Program-made: the position numbers and the translations under genes
In this document: positions 1 to 7,648 of the stretch, piece by piece
How positions within the stretch are numbered: position 1 is the first letter of the stretch
How the letters are laid out: each line of letters starts with the position of its first letter
Notes under the pieces: model-generated
Databases searched by the model: none
Told to the model about the DNA's origin: nothing
What the model saw: only the letters and a program-made list of their open reading frames with translations
DNA from: Actinomycetes bacterium
Lineage (GTDB): Bacteria > Actinomycetota > Actinomycetes > S36-B12 > UBA5976
NCBI GenBank assembly: GCA_021784375.1
Contig: JAJXSV010000066.1
Location: forward strand, 1 to 10,394
DNA: 10,394 nt
Reading direction: 5' to 3'

Positions 1-1
1 C

Positions 2-925
2 GAGGTGCTCGTCATCCACCGGGGGGATCGCAACGACTGGTCTTTGCCCAAGGGCAAGGTGGACCCGGGGGAGCGGCTCGCCGCGACCGCGGTGCGGGAG
101 ACCCGTGAGGAGACCGGCATCGACGTGGTGCTCGGCGTGCCGCTGCAGACCATCCGCTACAACCTGTTCGACCCCGCGCAGCCGCTGCTCCAGTCGCGCA
201 AGTCCGTGAACTACTGGCTGGCCCGTCCACTGGACCCTGCCATCGCAGCGGGCGACGTCGACGTGCCCGAGCACTGGCAGGCAGGTCACGAGGTCGCCGA
301 AGTGCGGTGGGTGCGCGTCTCGAGGCTCGCGGGACTGCTCACCTACCCGCACGACCTCGACGTCGTCCAGGACGCGCTCGATGCGCCATCGCACACCACG
401 CCCTTCGTCCTCCTGCGGCATGCCCAGGCCGAGAAGCGCCCCGACTTCCGTGCCCGCGTGGGTGACGCCGTCCCGGATGCCGAGCGTCCACTCACGGCGA
501 CCGGCCAGCACCAGGCGCAGGCGTTGGCCGGCGTGCTCGCCGCCTACGGGATCGTCGAAGTCTGCTCATCGAGTGCTGCGCGCTGCATGCAGACGGTGAC
601 GCCCTACGCGGAATCCCTGGGGCGTGGCGTGGACGCCATCGCCTCCATCACCGAGGAGGCGTTCGAGGAACGCCCGAAGCGGGGAGTGCGCGAGGTGCTC
701 GACCTGCTGGAGCAGCCTCGACCGTCGGTCGTCTGCATCCACCGCCCCACCAAGCGGCGCTTGGTGCGTGAGATCGGGCGCCTGGTGGATCAGGAGGTGA
801 GCCTCGCGCTCTCGCCCGCGGAGTACCTCGTGTTCCACCGCAGCCAGCGCCTGCGCGAGGACGGCACGACACGGCGCATGGCGCTCGGCAGCGGCACCAG
901 GATCGAGTACGGCCTCCACCACTGA
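2..925 (+). CDS. mutT1: MutT1-like Nudix hydrolase fused to histidine phosphatase domain (5' partial)
   Basis: The two-domain architecture matches mycobacterial MutT1 (Rv2985), which hydrolyses 8-oxo-(d)GTP and diadenosine polyphosphates to clean the nucleotide pool; function here is inferred from that family. Numbering from the GTG at position 5, a complete Nudix box GX5EX7REXXEEXG(I) occupies residues 17-39 (E23, R31-E32, E35-E36, G38), preceded by the family signature DWSLPKGK. The second half is a histidine phosphatase fold: RHA at 138-140 (RHG in classical members), the SSSAARCMQTV segment, and a second histidine at 246 in an HRP context. The reading frame stays open to the left edge (GAG at 2-4) and relatives carry about 20 more residues before this point, so the true start lies outside the window and the GTG at 5 is internal. 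The stop TGA (923-925) sits in the loop of a hairpin. It is convergent with glgC. Confidence 0.88.
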   Translation, partial: EVLVIHRGDRNDWSLPKGKVDPGERLAATAVRETREETGIDVVLGVPLQTIRYNLFDPAQPLLQSRKSVNYWLARPLDPAIAAGDVDVPEHWQAGHEVAEVRWVRVSRLAGLLTYPHDLDVVQDALDAPSHTTPFVLLRHAQAEKRPDFRARVGDAVPDAERPLTATGQHQAQALAGVLAAYGIVEVCSSSAARCMQTVTPYAESLGRGVDAIASITEEAFEERPKRGVREVLDLLEQPRPSVVCIHRPTKRRLVREIGRLVDQEVSLALSPAEYLVFHRSQRLREDGTTRRMALGSGTRIEYGLHH

Positions 926-937
926 GTGGTGAAGGCC
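911..937. terminator. Hairpin terminator between mutT1 and glgC
   Basis: Arms GGCCTCCACCAC and GTGGTGAAGGCC pair over 12 positions with a single C/A mismatch, around a 3-nt loop TGA that is the stop codon of the Nudix gene. It lies between two convergent genes and could stop transcription from both sides. Neither strand has a T-run after it, so it would be a U-tract-less hairpin of the kind common in high-GC actinobacteria. The structure is visible; the terminator function is inferred. Confidence 0.6.
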
Positions 938-976
938 GTTGTGCGCTCGGATTGGCCCGGCAGGGGCGTCCACGGG

Positions 977-2200
977 TCAGGGGGTGAGGGACACACCCTT
1001 GCCGATGGTGACGATGCCGCTCTCGGACACCGAGAAGCGCTGGCGGTCGGTGTCGGCATTGATGCCGATCTTCTCGCCGGCGGGGACGACGACGTTCTTG
1101 TCGAGGATGGCGCGGCGGATGACGGCCCCGCGACCGATGCGAACGCCCGGCATGAGGATCGAGTCCTCGATGTAGGCGCCCTCACTCACGTGGACGTCGT
1201 GGGACAGCACCGAACCGCGCACATGCGCGCCCGCCACGATCGAGCCTGCGCCGATGATCGTCTCGTGCGCAGTGCCACCTTCGACGAACTTCGCCGGCGG
1301 CAGCGGGACCTGGGCGGTGAGGATCGGCCACTTGTCGTTGTACAGGTTGAAGACGGGATGCACGGACACCAGGTCCATGTGTGCTTCGTGGTAGGCCTCG
1401 ATGGTGCCCACGTCACGCCAGTAGCCGCGGTCGCGATCGGTGGCACCGGGCACCACGTTGTTCGCGAAGTCGTACACGAAGGCGGCCCCATCCGAGGTGA
1501 GCGAGGGGATGATGTTGCCGCCCATGTCGTGCATCGAGCTGTCGTCTGCGGCATCGGCGTGCAGGACATCGATGAGCGCATCCGTGGTGAACACGTAGTT
1601 GCCCATCGACACGTAGGCCTCGTCGGGAGAGCCGGGCACGGCCGGCGGGTTCTTCGGCTTCTCCAGGAAGCGCGTGATCTTCACGCCGTCGTCCGCTGCC
1701 TCGATGACACCGAACTGGTGGGCCTCCGAGCGGGCCTGGCGGATGCCTGCGACGGTCACTGCGGCACCGGAATCGATGTGCTGCGCCACCATCTGTGCGG
1801 GGTCCATGCGGTAGACGTGGTCAGCACCGAACACGACCACGTAGTCCGGCTTGTCGTCCTGGATCAGGTTCAGCGACTGGAAGATGGCATCCGCGGAACC
1901 CGTGTACCAGCGCGGCCCGAGGCGCTGCTGCGCCGGCACAGGGGCCACGAAGTCACCGAACATCGAAGACTGGCGCCAGGCGGTGGCGATGTGGCGGTCC
2001 AGCGAATGCGACTTGTACTGGGTGAGGACGGCAAGTCGTCGGTAGCCGGCATTCGTGAGGTTCGAGAGCACGAAATCGATGAGCCGGTAGGCGCCGCCGA
2101 ATGGAACCGCTGGCTTGGCACGGTCCGCCGTCAACGGCATGAGGCGCTTGCCCTCACCACCTGCCAGCACGATTCCCAGAACTCGTGGGCTGCCCCCCAT
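977..2200 (-). CDS. glgC: Glucose-1-phosphate adenylyltransferase (ADP-glucose pyrophosphorylase)
   Basis: Makes ADP-glucose and PPi from ATP and glucose-1-phosphate, the committing step of bacterial alpha-glucan synthesis, in the cytosol. The 407-residue product has the family's usual length. The N-terminal nucleotidyltransferase domain carries the pyrophosphorylase signature LAGGEGKRL (residues 12-20) followed by the [10 protein letters not shown] stretch (27-36), the [10 protein letters not shown] segment (89-98), the metal-binding aspartate of [10 protein letters not shown] (D127) and the glucose-1-phosphate-binding lysine of FLEKP (K181). The C-terminal third is a left-handed beta-helix with hexapeptide-like repeats, expected to hold allosteric sites. 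The ATG at 2200 is preceded by a good Shine-Dalgarno sequence (GAAGGGAG) 5 nt upstream. It is divergent from glgA, as in M. tuberculosis Rv1213/Rv1212c, and convergent with mutT1. Nothing is truncated or missing. Confidence 0.97.
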   Translation of the reverse strand: MGGSPRVLGIVLAGGEGKRLMPLTADRAKPAVPFGGAYRLIDFVLSNLTNAGYRRLAVLTQYKSHSLDRHIATAWRQSSMFGDFVAPVPAQQRLGPRWYTGSADAIFQSLNLIQDDKPDYVVVFGADHVYRMDPAQMVAQHIDSGAAVTVAGIRQARSEAHQFGVIEAADDGVKITRFLEKPKNPPAVPGSPDEAYVSMGNYVFTTDALIDVLHADAADDSSMHDMGGNIIPSLTSDGAAFVYDFANNVVPGATDRDRGYWRDVGTIEAYHEAHMDLVSVHPVFNLYNDKWPILTAQVPLPPAKFVEGGTAHETIIGAGSIVAGAHVRGSVLSHDVHVSEGAYIEDSILMPGVRIGRGAVIRRAILDKNVVVPAGEKIGINADTDRQRFSVSESGIVTIGKGVSLTP

Positions 2201-2205
2201 GGTGT

Positions 2206-2234
2206 CTCCCTTCGGAGTGGTGAGCCAAACCCTA
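2206..2234 (-). promoter_or_regulatory. glgC promoter -10 and ribosome binding site
   Basis: On the minus strand a TAGGGT box (2229-2234) fits the actinobacterial -10 pattern TANNNT. It would start transcription near 2222, giving a leader of roughly 20 nt that holds the Shine-Dalgarno GAAGGGAG (2206-2213). No convincing -35 hexamer is visible 17-18 bp upstream. Unlike the other inferred promoters in the window, this one would give a leadered mRNA. Confidence 0.4.
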
Positions 2235-2255
2235 TGCCGTGGAGTTGGGCGCGCC

Positions 2256-2269
2256 TAGGCTTCGTTTCG
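2256..2269 (+). promoter_or_regulatory. Putative leaderless promoter of glgA
   Basis: A TAGGCT box (2256-2261, TANNNT type) is followed by 7 nt and then the GTG start at 2269, so the expected transcription start coincides with the start codon. No Shine-Dalgarno precedes the GTG, which supports leaderless translation. The box lies within two overlapping palindromes, GGCGCGCC (2248-2255) and GCCTAGGC (2253-2260), which could be an operator or chance. No good -35 is visible. Confidence 0.45.
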
Positions 2270-3429
2270 TGAAAGTTGCTGTCGCTACGCGTGAATGGCC
2301 GCCCGAGGTCTACGGCGGTGCTGGGGTGCACGTCACGGAGCTGGTGAAGGCGCTGCGGCACTTCATCAGCGTCGACGTCTACTGCATGGGCGCGCCTCGG
2401 GAGGATGCCGCGGCCTTTCCGTTGCTCGGCCCCGACAGCATGAACACCTCGCTCAAGGTCGTTGCCGCCGACGTGCAGATGGCGGCGGCCATCGAGGCAT
2501 CCGATGCGGATCTCGTGCATTCGCACACTTGGTACGCGAACCTCGCGGGCAAGATGGCGGCCGCCACCAAGGGCATCCCGCACATCATGTCGTCGCATTC
2601 GCTCGAACCGCACCGGCCCTGGAAAGCAGAGCAACTGGGCGGCGGGTACGCGGTCTCCTCGTGGGCGGAGCGCACCTCATACCGTTCCGCCGACGCCATC
2701 ATCGCGGTGTCACACGGCATGCGCGTGGACGTGCTCGACGCCTATCCCTTCGTGCCGCCGGAGCGCGTGCACGTCGTGCACAACGGTGTTGACACCACGG
2801 TGTGGAAGCCCACGCGCGATGAGGAGGCGCTGCGGCGCATGGGCATCGATCCCACGCGTCCCTATGTGCTGTTCGTCGGACGCATCACGCGGCAGAAGGG
2901 GTTGGTGCACCTGCTTGCCGCTGCGCATCACTTCCCGATGGGCGTGCAGATCGTGCTGGCCGCATCGAGCCCAGACGAGCCGGGCATCGGCGCGGAGGTC
3001 TCGAACGGCATCGCCGAGCTGGCGGTCAAGCGGCCAGGTGATGTGATCTGGCTGAACACGAATGTGGCGAAGCAGGATGTCATCGTGCTGCAGACGCATG
3101 CCACGCTCTTCATGTGCCCCTCCGTGTACGAGCCACTCGGCATCGTGAACCTGGAGGCCATGGCGTGCGGCACGGCTGTGGTCGCGAGCGCCGTGGGGGG
3201 CATCCCCGAGGTCGTCGTCGAGGGCCACACCGGCCTGCTCGTCGACTGGACCCCGGGCGATCCGGTGGACTTCCAGCGTCGTTTCGCCGCAGCAGTCACA
3301 TCGCTCGTCGAGGAGCCGGCCCGTGCCGACCAGATGGGCAGGCATGGACGCGACCGTGCCGTCAATGATTTCGGCTGGGATGCAATTGCCCGGCGAACCA
3401 TTGACGTGTATCGGTCGGTCCTGAGTTGA
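2269..3429 (+). CDS. glgA: GlgA/GlgM-type GT4 glycosyltransferase (ADP-glucose-dependent glycogen / maltose-1-phosphate synthase)
   Basis: A GT4 enzyme of the corynebacterial-type glycogen synthase family. The M. tuberculosis relative (Rv1212c, GlgM) joins ADP-glucose to glucose-1-phosphate to make maltose-1-phosphate for the GlgE pathway; other relatives extend alpha-glucan. The 386 residues match the family length of about 387. The N-terminus has TREWPPEVYGGAGVHV (residues 7-22), which forms the glycine-rich acceptor/phosphate site. The C-terminal Rossmann domain has FVGRITRQKG with R205 and K210 contacting the nucleotide-sugar phosphates, and the retaining-GT4 EX7E motif (E288, E296) in EPLGIVNLE. 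I chose the GTG at 2269 over the in-frame GTG at 2239 because family members start at this point and a -10 box lies 7 nt before it. The stop overlaps the next gene by 4 nt. The choice between maltose-1-phosphate and glycogen synthase activity is unresolved here; no glgE or glgB is in view. Confidence 0.93.
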   Translation: MKVAVATREWPPEVYGGAGVHVTELVKALRHFISVDVYCMGAPREDAAAFPLLGPDSMNTSLKVVAADVQMAAAIEASDADLVHSHTWYANLAGKMAAATKGIPHIMSSHSLEPHRPWKAEQLGGGYAVSSWAERTSYRSADAIIAVSHGMRVDVLDAYPFVPPERVHVVHNGVDTTVWKPTRDEEALRRMGIDPTRPYVLFVGRITRQKGLVHLLAAAHHFPMGVQIVLAASSPDEPGIGAEVSNGIAELAVKRPGDVIWLNTNVAKQDVIVLQTHATLFMCPSVYEPLGIVNLEAMACGTAVVASAVGGIPEVVVEGHTGLLVDWTPGDPVDFQRRFAAAVTSLVEEPARADQMGRHGRDRAVNDFGWDAIARRTIDVYRSVLS

Positions 3430-4382
3430 GCAGTGCGCAACAACGTAAGCCCCTGATCGGCTACGGCCTGTACCTGGTGGCCGCCGCCCTGTTCGGGTTC
3501 AACGGCACGGTGTCGAAGACGCTGCTCGCCACCGGCATCTCGGCGGCACGGCTGTCACAGTTGCGCGCCACGCTCGCCTTCCTCGTGCTCCTCGCCATCG
3601 TCCTGCTCACCAAACGGGCGACACTGCGTGTCTCCTCCTGGCGGGAGGCGCGCCTGCTCGCCATGTACGGCATCGCGGGCGTGATGATGACGCAGTTCAT
3701 GTTCTTCTACTCCATCCACCTGATCCCGGTGGGGATCACGCTCATCATCGAGTTCACTTCGCCGTTCATGGTGGCGGTGTGGGCGCGGGTGCGCACGGGC
3801 CGACCGATCGGCGCCCGAGTGCTCGTCGGGATGGCAGTCGCGTTCACGGGCTTGGTGCTCATCTCGCAGGTGTGGTTGGGGTTCCAGCTCAACGCGGTCG
3901 GCGTGCTCTTCGCCTGGGGCGCCGCGCTGTCGCTGGCCGTCTACTTCGTCCTGGGCGAGGCGGCGACCTCGGCGCCGTACCGCCGCGACCCGCTCTCCGT
4001 CACCATGTTCGGCTTCATGGGCTCGGCGCTCGTGTGGGCGCTGGTCCAGCCCTGGTGGTCGTTCCCGTGGCATTACCTCGCCGGGCTCTCCGAGCCGTGG
4101 GGAAGCGCCCACTGGCGGCTGCCCCTGTGGCTGCTCGTGTGCTCGATGGTGCTGTTCGGCACCGTGGTGACGTTCTGGGTCGTGCTCATGTCGTTCCGCC
4201 ACATCTCGGCGACGCAGGCGAGCTCCTTCGGCATGGCCGAGCCGGTGCTTGCGTCGATCACCGCCTGGTTGCTCATCGGCGAGGCGCTGTCGGCATGGCA
4301 GGTGACGGGCATCGTCGTGGCAGCGCTGGGCATCCTCTACGCGGAGCGCAGCCGCATGCAGCCCCTGGAGTTCGTCGAGTAG
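3426..4382 (+). CDS. EamA/DMT-superfamily transporter
   Basis: A 318-residue integral membrane protein with the two-repeat, ten-helix pattern of EamA (drug/metabolite transporter) permeases. The first repeat begins YGLYLVAAALFGFNGTV (about residues 13-29) and the second about residue 155. The C-terminal repeat ends with the typical AEPVLASITAWLLIGEAL segment, followed by a last helix and a short cytosolic tail. Family members export amino acids, metabolites or drugs; no substrate can be assigned. The start is TTG at 3426, whose TTGA overlaps the glgA stop. It is the only reasonable start near the first helix, and no clear Shine-Dalgarno sequence precedes it, so translation is probably coupled to glgA by reinitiation. 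A functional link to glycogen metabolism is not otherwise suggested. Confidence 0.9.
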   Translation: MSSAQQRKPLIGYGLYLVAAALFGFNGTVSKTLLATGISAARLSQLRATLAFLVLLAIVLLTKRATLRVSSWREARLLAMYGIAGVMMTQFMFFYSIHLIPVGITLIIEFTSPFMVAVWARVRTGRPIGARVLVGMAVAFTGLVLISQVWLGFQLNAVGVLFAWGAALSLAVYFVLGEAATSAPYRRDPLSVTMFGFMGSALVWALVQPWWSFPWHYLAGLSEPWGSAHWRLPLWLLVCSMVLFGTVVTFWVVLMSFRHISATQASSFGMAEPVLASITAWLLIGEALSAWQVTGIVVAALGILYAERSRMQPLEFVE

Positions 4383-4404
4383 CGGCCTGGTTGCCAGCGC
4401 GGCT
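4381..4404. terminator. Imperfect hairpin between convergent EamA and MFS genes
   Basis: The 20-bp gap plus the adjoining stop codons can fold as AGC-(G)-GC-CTGG, loop TTG, CCAG-(C)-GC-(G)-GCT: nine pairs with one G/G mismatch and one bulged C. It sits exactly between two convergent genes and would serve both strands. There is no T-run on either side, so terminator function is inferred from position and structure. Confidence 0.4.
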
Positions 4405-6001
4405 ACAGCCGCTGCACCCAGGCGCGCACGAAGTGCTGGACACGCGGGGGCGCCTCGGACAGGGCGTTGACCCTCTCCTCGCGCACGCGGTCGGACTCGG
4501 TGAGGCGCACGTCGTGCTGGCGCATGTGGTCCTCCCACGAGCGTGATGTGTACAGCTCGATGAAGCGCCGGGGGTTCTCGACGTCTCGTTGCAGTTGCCA
4601 GTCGTAGCCGCCGGTGCGGATGCGCACCAGGCGCACGTGGGCGATGGCCTCGACGAACGCCTCGAGGTTCGCTGCTGGCACGTCGTACTCGATGGTGACG
4701 AGGACGGTGCTGCCCTCGATCGCCGGATCGAGGGCCATGTCGATCTCGGGCCAGTACACCGCGGGCGTGCGATCGAGCCCCTCGACGTCGCGCAGGGGTC
4801 GCAGGAAGGACACGGCGCTGGCTGCGCCGATGATGACGGCGGCGATCCAGTACGTGGCCTGCAGCGACATGCGGTCGGCGAGCCAACCCCAGAGCGCGGC
4901 ACCCACGGCCTGCCCCAGGAAGAGGGCCAGGGTGTTCATGGAACCGCCGCGGGAGCGCACCCACGCCGGCAGGTACATCTGCACCGATCCGGTGATCGTG
5001 GAGAGGGTGCCGATCCAGCCAAAGCCGGCGAGGAGCAGCAAGGGCAGGGCCTGCCACAGCGACCTGGAGAACGACATGCCCAACACGGCGACCGTGTAGG
5101 CCGCCATGGAGACGGCGATGGCGCCGTTCGTGCGCCAGCGGCGACGCATGTGGGGGATGGTCAACGCAGCCCCGACGGCACCGATGCCGATGGCACCGAG
5201 CAGCACGCCGTACTGACCGACGTCCAAGCCCAACTGGCGTCGTGCCACCAGCGGCAGCAGGGCCCAGATGGCCTGCGAGGGAATGGTGAACCAGAGGACG
5301 CGCAACAGCAGGCGTCGCAGGTGAGGGGAGTTGGCGACGTAGCGGATGCCGGATCGGAAGGCGTGGAGGAAGGGCTCGCGATTGCGCGTCCGTCCGCTCT
5401 CGTCGTGCTTCCAGCGGAGGATGGTGACGAAGTAGAAGCCCACGCACACGACGTTCAGCGCGAACACCAGGCCGGTGCCGAAGGCCGCGACCAGGGCACC
5501 GGCGAGGGCCGGTCCGACCGCCCGCGCGATGTTGGTGCTCAGGCCCGTCATCACCGCTGCCTGTGCCATCTGCTCGCGCGGGACGAGCTCGACGATGGCG
5601 GACTGCACCGGCACCATGGTGAATGCGGTGCCGACACCGAGGGCGAACAGCAGCATGAGCAGGGCCATCGGGTGGATGACGTGCAGCAGCACGAGCGCGG
5701 CCAGCACGGCGGCCACGACCGTCTGCGCGCCCTGCACAACGGCGAGCATGCGGCGACGGTCCACCGCGTCCGAGATGATCCCCGAGGGGATCGCGAAGAC
5801 CGCCAACGGCAGCGTCATCGCCGTCTGGATGAAGGCGATGAGCGTGGTGGCGTTGGGCTCGTCGATGAGCAGCCATTGCGCGCCCACCATCTGCATCCAA
5901 GTGCCGATGTTGCTCACCACCATGGCGATGAACAGCATGCGGAACGCGGTGACGCGGAACGGCGCCCACGCGCTCACCGGGGCCGGCGGTTGCGCGGTCA
6001 C
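4403..6001 (-). CDS. MFS transporter of the MFS_3 (EntS-like) family with C-terminal alpha-beta domain
   Basis: A major facilitator of 532 residues, the normal length for the MFS_3 (DUF894) family that includes the enterobactin exporter EntS. The membrane part spans about residues 15-415. The first helices contain FIAMVVSNIGTWMQMVGAQW (24-43), a sequence typical of this family. The cytosolic loop after the second helix carries the MFS motif A-like SGIISDAVDRRRM (73-85). Residues from about 432 to the end are soluble and resemble a ferredoxin-like (monooxygenase-type) alpha-beta domain often found at the end of this family, with a GGYDWQLQRD strand and a WEDHMRQHDR-like helix; it is not a new fusion. 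The GTG start overlaps the stop of the ThDP enzyme as GTGA, so the two are probably co-transcribed and translationally coupled. Efflux is the family's usual direction; the substrate is unknown. Confidence 0.9.
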   Translation of the reverse strand: MTAQPPAPVSAWAPFRVTAFRMLFIAMVVSNIGTWMQMVGAQWLLIDEPNATTLIAFIQTAMTLPLAVFAIPSGIISDAVDRRRMLAVVQGAQTVVAAVLAALVLLHVIHPMALLMLLFALGVGTAFTMVPVQSAIVELVPREQMAQAAVMTGLSTNIARAVGPALAGALVAAFGTGLVFALNVVCVGFYFVTILRWKHDESGRTRNREPFLHAFRSGIRYVANSPHLRRLLLRVLWFTIPSQAIWALLPLVARRQLGLDVGQYGVLLGAIGIGAVGAALTIPHMRRRWRTNGAIAVSMAAYTVAVLGMSFSRSLWQALPLLLLAGFGWIGTLSTITGSVQMYLPAWVRSRGGSMNTLALFLGQAVGAALWGWLADRMSLQATYWIAAVIIGAASAVSFLRPLRDVEGLDRTPAVYWPEIDMALDPAIEGSTVLVTIEYDVPAANLEAFVEAIAHVRLVRIRTGGYDWQLQRDVENPRRFIELYTSRSWEDHMRQHDVRLTESDRVREERVNALSEAPPRVQHFVRAWVQRL

Positions 6002-7635
6002 ATGGGCTCGTTCCAGCGCGGGGAGGTCGTGCGGGGCGGCGTCAGGCGCGTGCGATTGAGGACGAGTGCCGGATGACCGTGCAGGTTGCGCGCGTGGGCC
6101 CAGTGGAGGGCGCCTTCGAGTTCGTCGTCAGCGGCCTCGACGCCATCGATGCCGAACGCTGAGGCGAGCGCCAGCCAGTCCGGGGTGAGCAGGTCGACCC
6201 CGCGCTCGGGATGCCCGAACACCTGCTGGTCGTAGCGCAGCATGCCGTAGCCCCCGTCATCATTGACGAGCAAGGTCACCGGCAGGCGCTCCTGCACGTA
6301 GGTGGCCAGCTCCCCGAGCGCGAACATGGCGCCCCCGTCACCGCACACCGCGAGCGTCGCGATGCCCGCGCTCGCGGGCCCGATGGCTGCGGGCAGTGCG
6401 TAACCCAGGGTCCCCCACCCGACCGGGTAGCCGAGCCGGCGTGGTCGCGGCTGCTGCGCGTATCCGGCGACCCAGTAGCCGGCCACGCACATGTCAGCGA
6501 TGACGGCGCCGTCCGCGGGCCACCCGCGTTCGATCGACTCCACCAGCCGCATGCCTGCCTCACCCCGCGCATCGGCGCGCAGCCGTGCTCGCATGGCCGG
6601 CGCGATGCCGTGGACCTCACGCCAGGCCTGACGCTTGGGAAGCCTCGCGGTGAGGGCTCCGACGATGCCGAGGTCCGCGAGCAGGTGCACGGCACCCGGC
6701 AGGTTGGTGCGAATGGGTTCGACGGCGTGGTTCACCGTGATGACCTCGGGGGGAACGGGCAGGCGCCAATTCCGCGTGTTCATGCCGTCGAAGTCACTGC
6801 CGAGCACGAGCAGGCAATCGGCTGCGGTGAGCAGCGCGTGCACCTCGGGCTCGTGCACCGGGGCATCGACGAGCAGTGCGTGCCCGGCGAGCACGCCGCG
6901 AGCGGCGAAGGACGTGACAACCGGCGCGCCGAGGCGCTCGACCAAGCTTCGCAGGAGCACCTCCCCCTCCGGCCGGTCGCAGAAGGCGGCTGCTCCTCCT
7001 CCGAGCCACACGAGGGGGCGCGAGGAGCGGGCGAGCGCTGCGAGCGCCGGTTCCAGGTGGGGCTCTCCCGCCGCATCGATCATCCCGGCTGCGCTGTGGT
7101 CGGTGGTCTGCGCGAGCACATCCGTCGGGACACCGATGTACGCGGCGACCTCGCCATGGAACTCGAAGTGCGCGAGGGCGGTGGCGAGGGCCTCGATGGC
7201 CTGCTCGGCCGTCGTGCAGTTCGATGCCAGGTCCGCATCCGGAGTGAGCGCCGCGAAGCCGGCCGCCTGGTCATGCATCTCATGCAGGATGCCGCGTGGC
7301 ACCGCGCGGCGCAGTGCGCTCGACACGTCCGAGGCGATGACGATGATCGCAGAATGGCTGACCGCGGCTTCGCCGAATGCGGCCAGGACGTTCATCGCGC
7401 CGGGACCTGTCGTGGTGAGCGCGACGCCCAATCCACCGGTGGTGCGCGCCAGCGCATCGGCGGCGTAGCCGGCTGCCTGTTCATGGCGGACACCGATGAT
7501 GCGCGGCCCCGAATCGCTGTCCCAGAACGGCAGGTTGTGCACGCCGGGGAGCCCGAAGACGTGGGACACGCCATGTGATCGCAGCATCTGCAGCATGAGT
7601 TGGGCGACCGTGCGTTCGCCTGCGCTGGAAGGCAT
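5998..7635 (-). CDS. Thiamine diphosphate-dependent enzyme (acetolactate synthase / 2-oxoacid decarboxylase superfamily)
   Basis: A 545-residue ThDP enzyme with the usual Pyr, central and PP domains. E52 in VRHEQAAGYAADALAR is the glutamate that activates the cofactor. The PP domain has the diphosphate/Mg motif GDG (432-434) followed 24 residues later by ND (458-459) and DGGYGML. The central domain keeps the SRPLVWLGGGAA nucleotide-fold start but no clear FAD-binding signature that I can identify. Candidate roles are a catabolic acetolactate synthase-like enzyme, a benzoylformate-type decarboxylase or a 2-ketoarginine decarboxylase (AruI-like). The GVHNLPFWD and GILHEMHDQ segments remind me of the AruI group, but this is from memory and not proof. 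No acetolactate synthase small subunit is adjacent, which argues against a biosynthetic IlvB. The ATG at 7635 has no Shine-Dalgarno but sits 7 nt after TACAAT. The stop overlaps the MFS start. Confidence 0.9.
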   Translation of the reverse strand: MPSSAGERTVAQLMLQMLRSHGVSHVFGLPGVHNLPFWDSDSGPRIIGVRHEQAAGYAADALARTTGGLGVALTTTGPGAMNVLAAFGEAAVSHSAIIVIASDVSSALRRAVPRGILHEMHDQAAGFAALTPDADLASNCTTAEQAIEALATALAHFEFHGEVAAYIGVPTDVLAQTTDHSAAGMIDAAGEPHLEPALAALARSSRPLVWLGGGAAAFCDRPEGEVLLRSLVERLGAPVVTSFAARGVLAGHALLVDAPVHEPEVHALLTAADCLLVLGSDFDGMNTRNWRLPVPPEVITVNHAVEPIRTNLPGAVHLLADLGIVGALTARLPKRQAWREVHGIAPAMRARLRADARGEAGMRLVESIERGWPADGAVIADMCVAGYWVAGYAQQPRPRRLGYPVGWGTLGYALPAAIGPASAGIATLAVCGDGGAMFALGELATYVQERLPVTLLVNDDGGYGMLRYDQQVFGHPERGVDLLTPDWLALASAFGIDGVEAADDELEGALHWAHARNLHGHPALVLNRTRLTPPRTTSPRWNEPM

Positions 7636-7648
7636 GCGTTTGATTGTA
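7633..7648 (-). promoter_or_regulatory. Putative leaderless promoter of the ThDP-enzyme gene
   Basis: On the minus strand TACAAT (7643-7648), a five-of-six match to TATAAT, is followed by 7 nt and the ATG at 7635. The expected transcription start is the A of that ATG. There is no Shine-Dalgarno sequence. This -10 lies on the same base pairs as the -35 of the divergent ALDH promoter. Its own -35 (near 7666-7671) is poor. Confidence 0.55.

Noticed and set aside
926..2272. A 448-codon plus-strand frame antisense to glgC.
   Set aside because: Composition (His/Val/Asp/Arg) is that of a reverse-complement shadow of glgC, which has all catalytic motifs and a good ribosome binding site.
3555..5969. 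An 804-codon open frame on the minus strand across the EamA gene and the MFS gene.
   Set aside because: Its product is Arg/His/Ala/Pro-rich low-complexity sequence with no family signature, and it runs through two well-supported genes in another frame; long empty frames are expected at this GC content.
4589..6076. A 495-codon plus-strand frame antisense to the MFS gene.
   Set aside because: Repetitive His/Gly/Asp/Gln/Arg composition with no motif; shadow of the MFS coding strand.
6211..7578. A 455-codon plus-strand frame antisense to the ThDP enzyme.
   Set aside because: No recognisable domain and shadow-like composition; the opposite strand encodes an intact ThDP enzyme.
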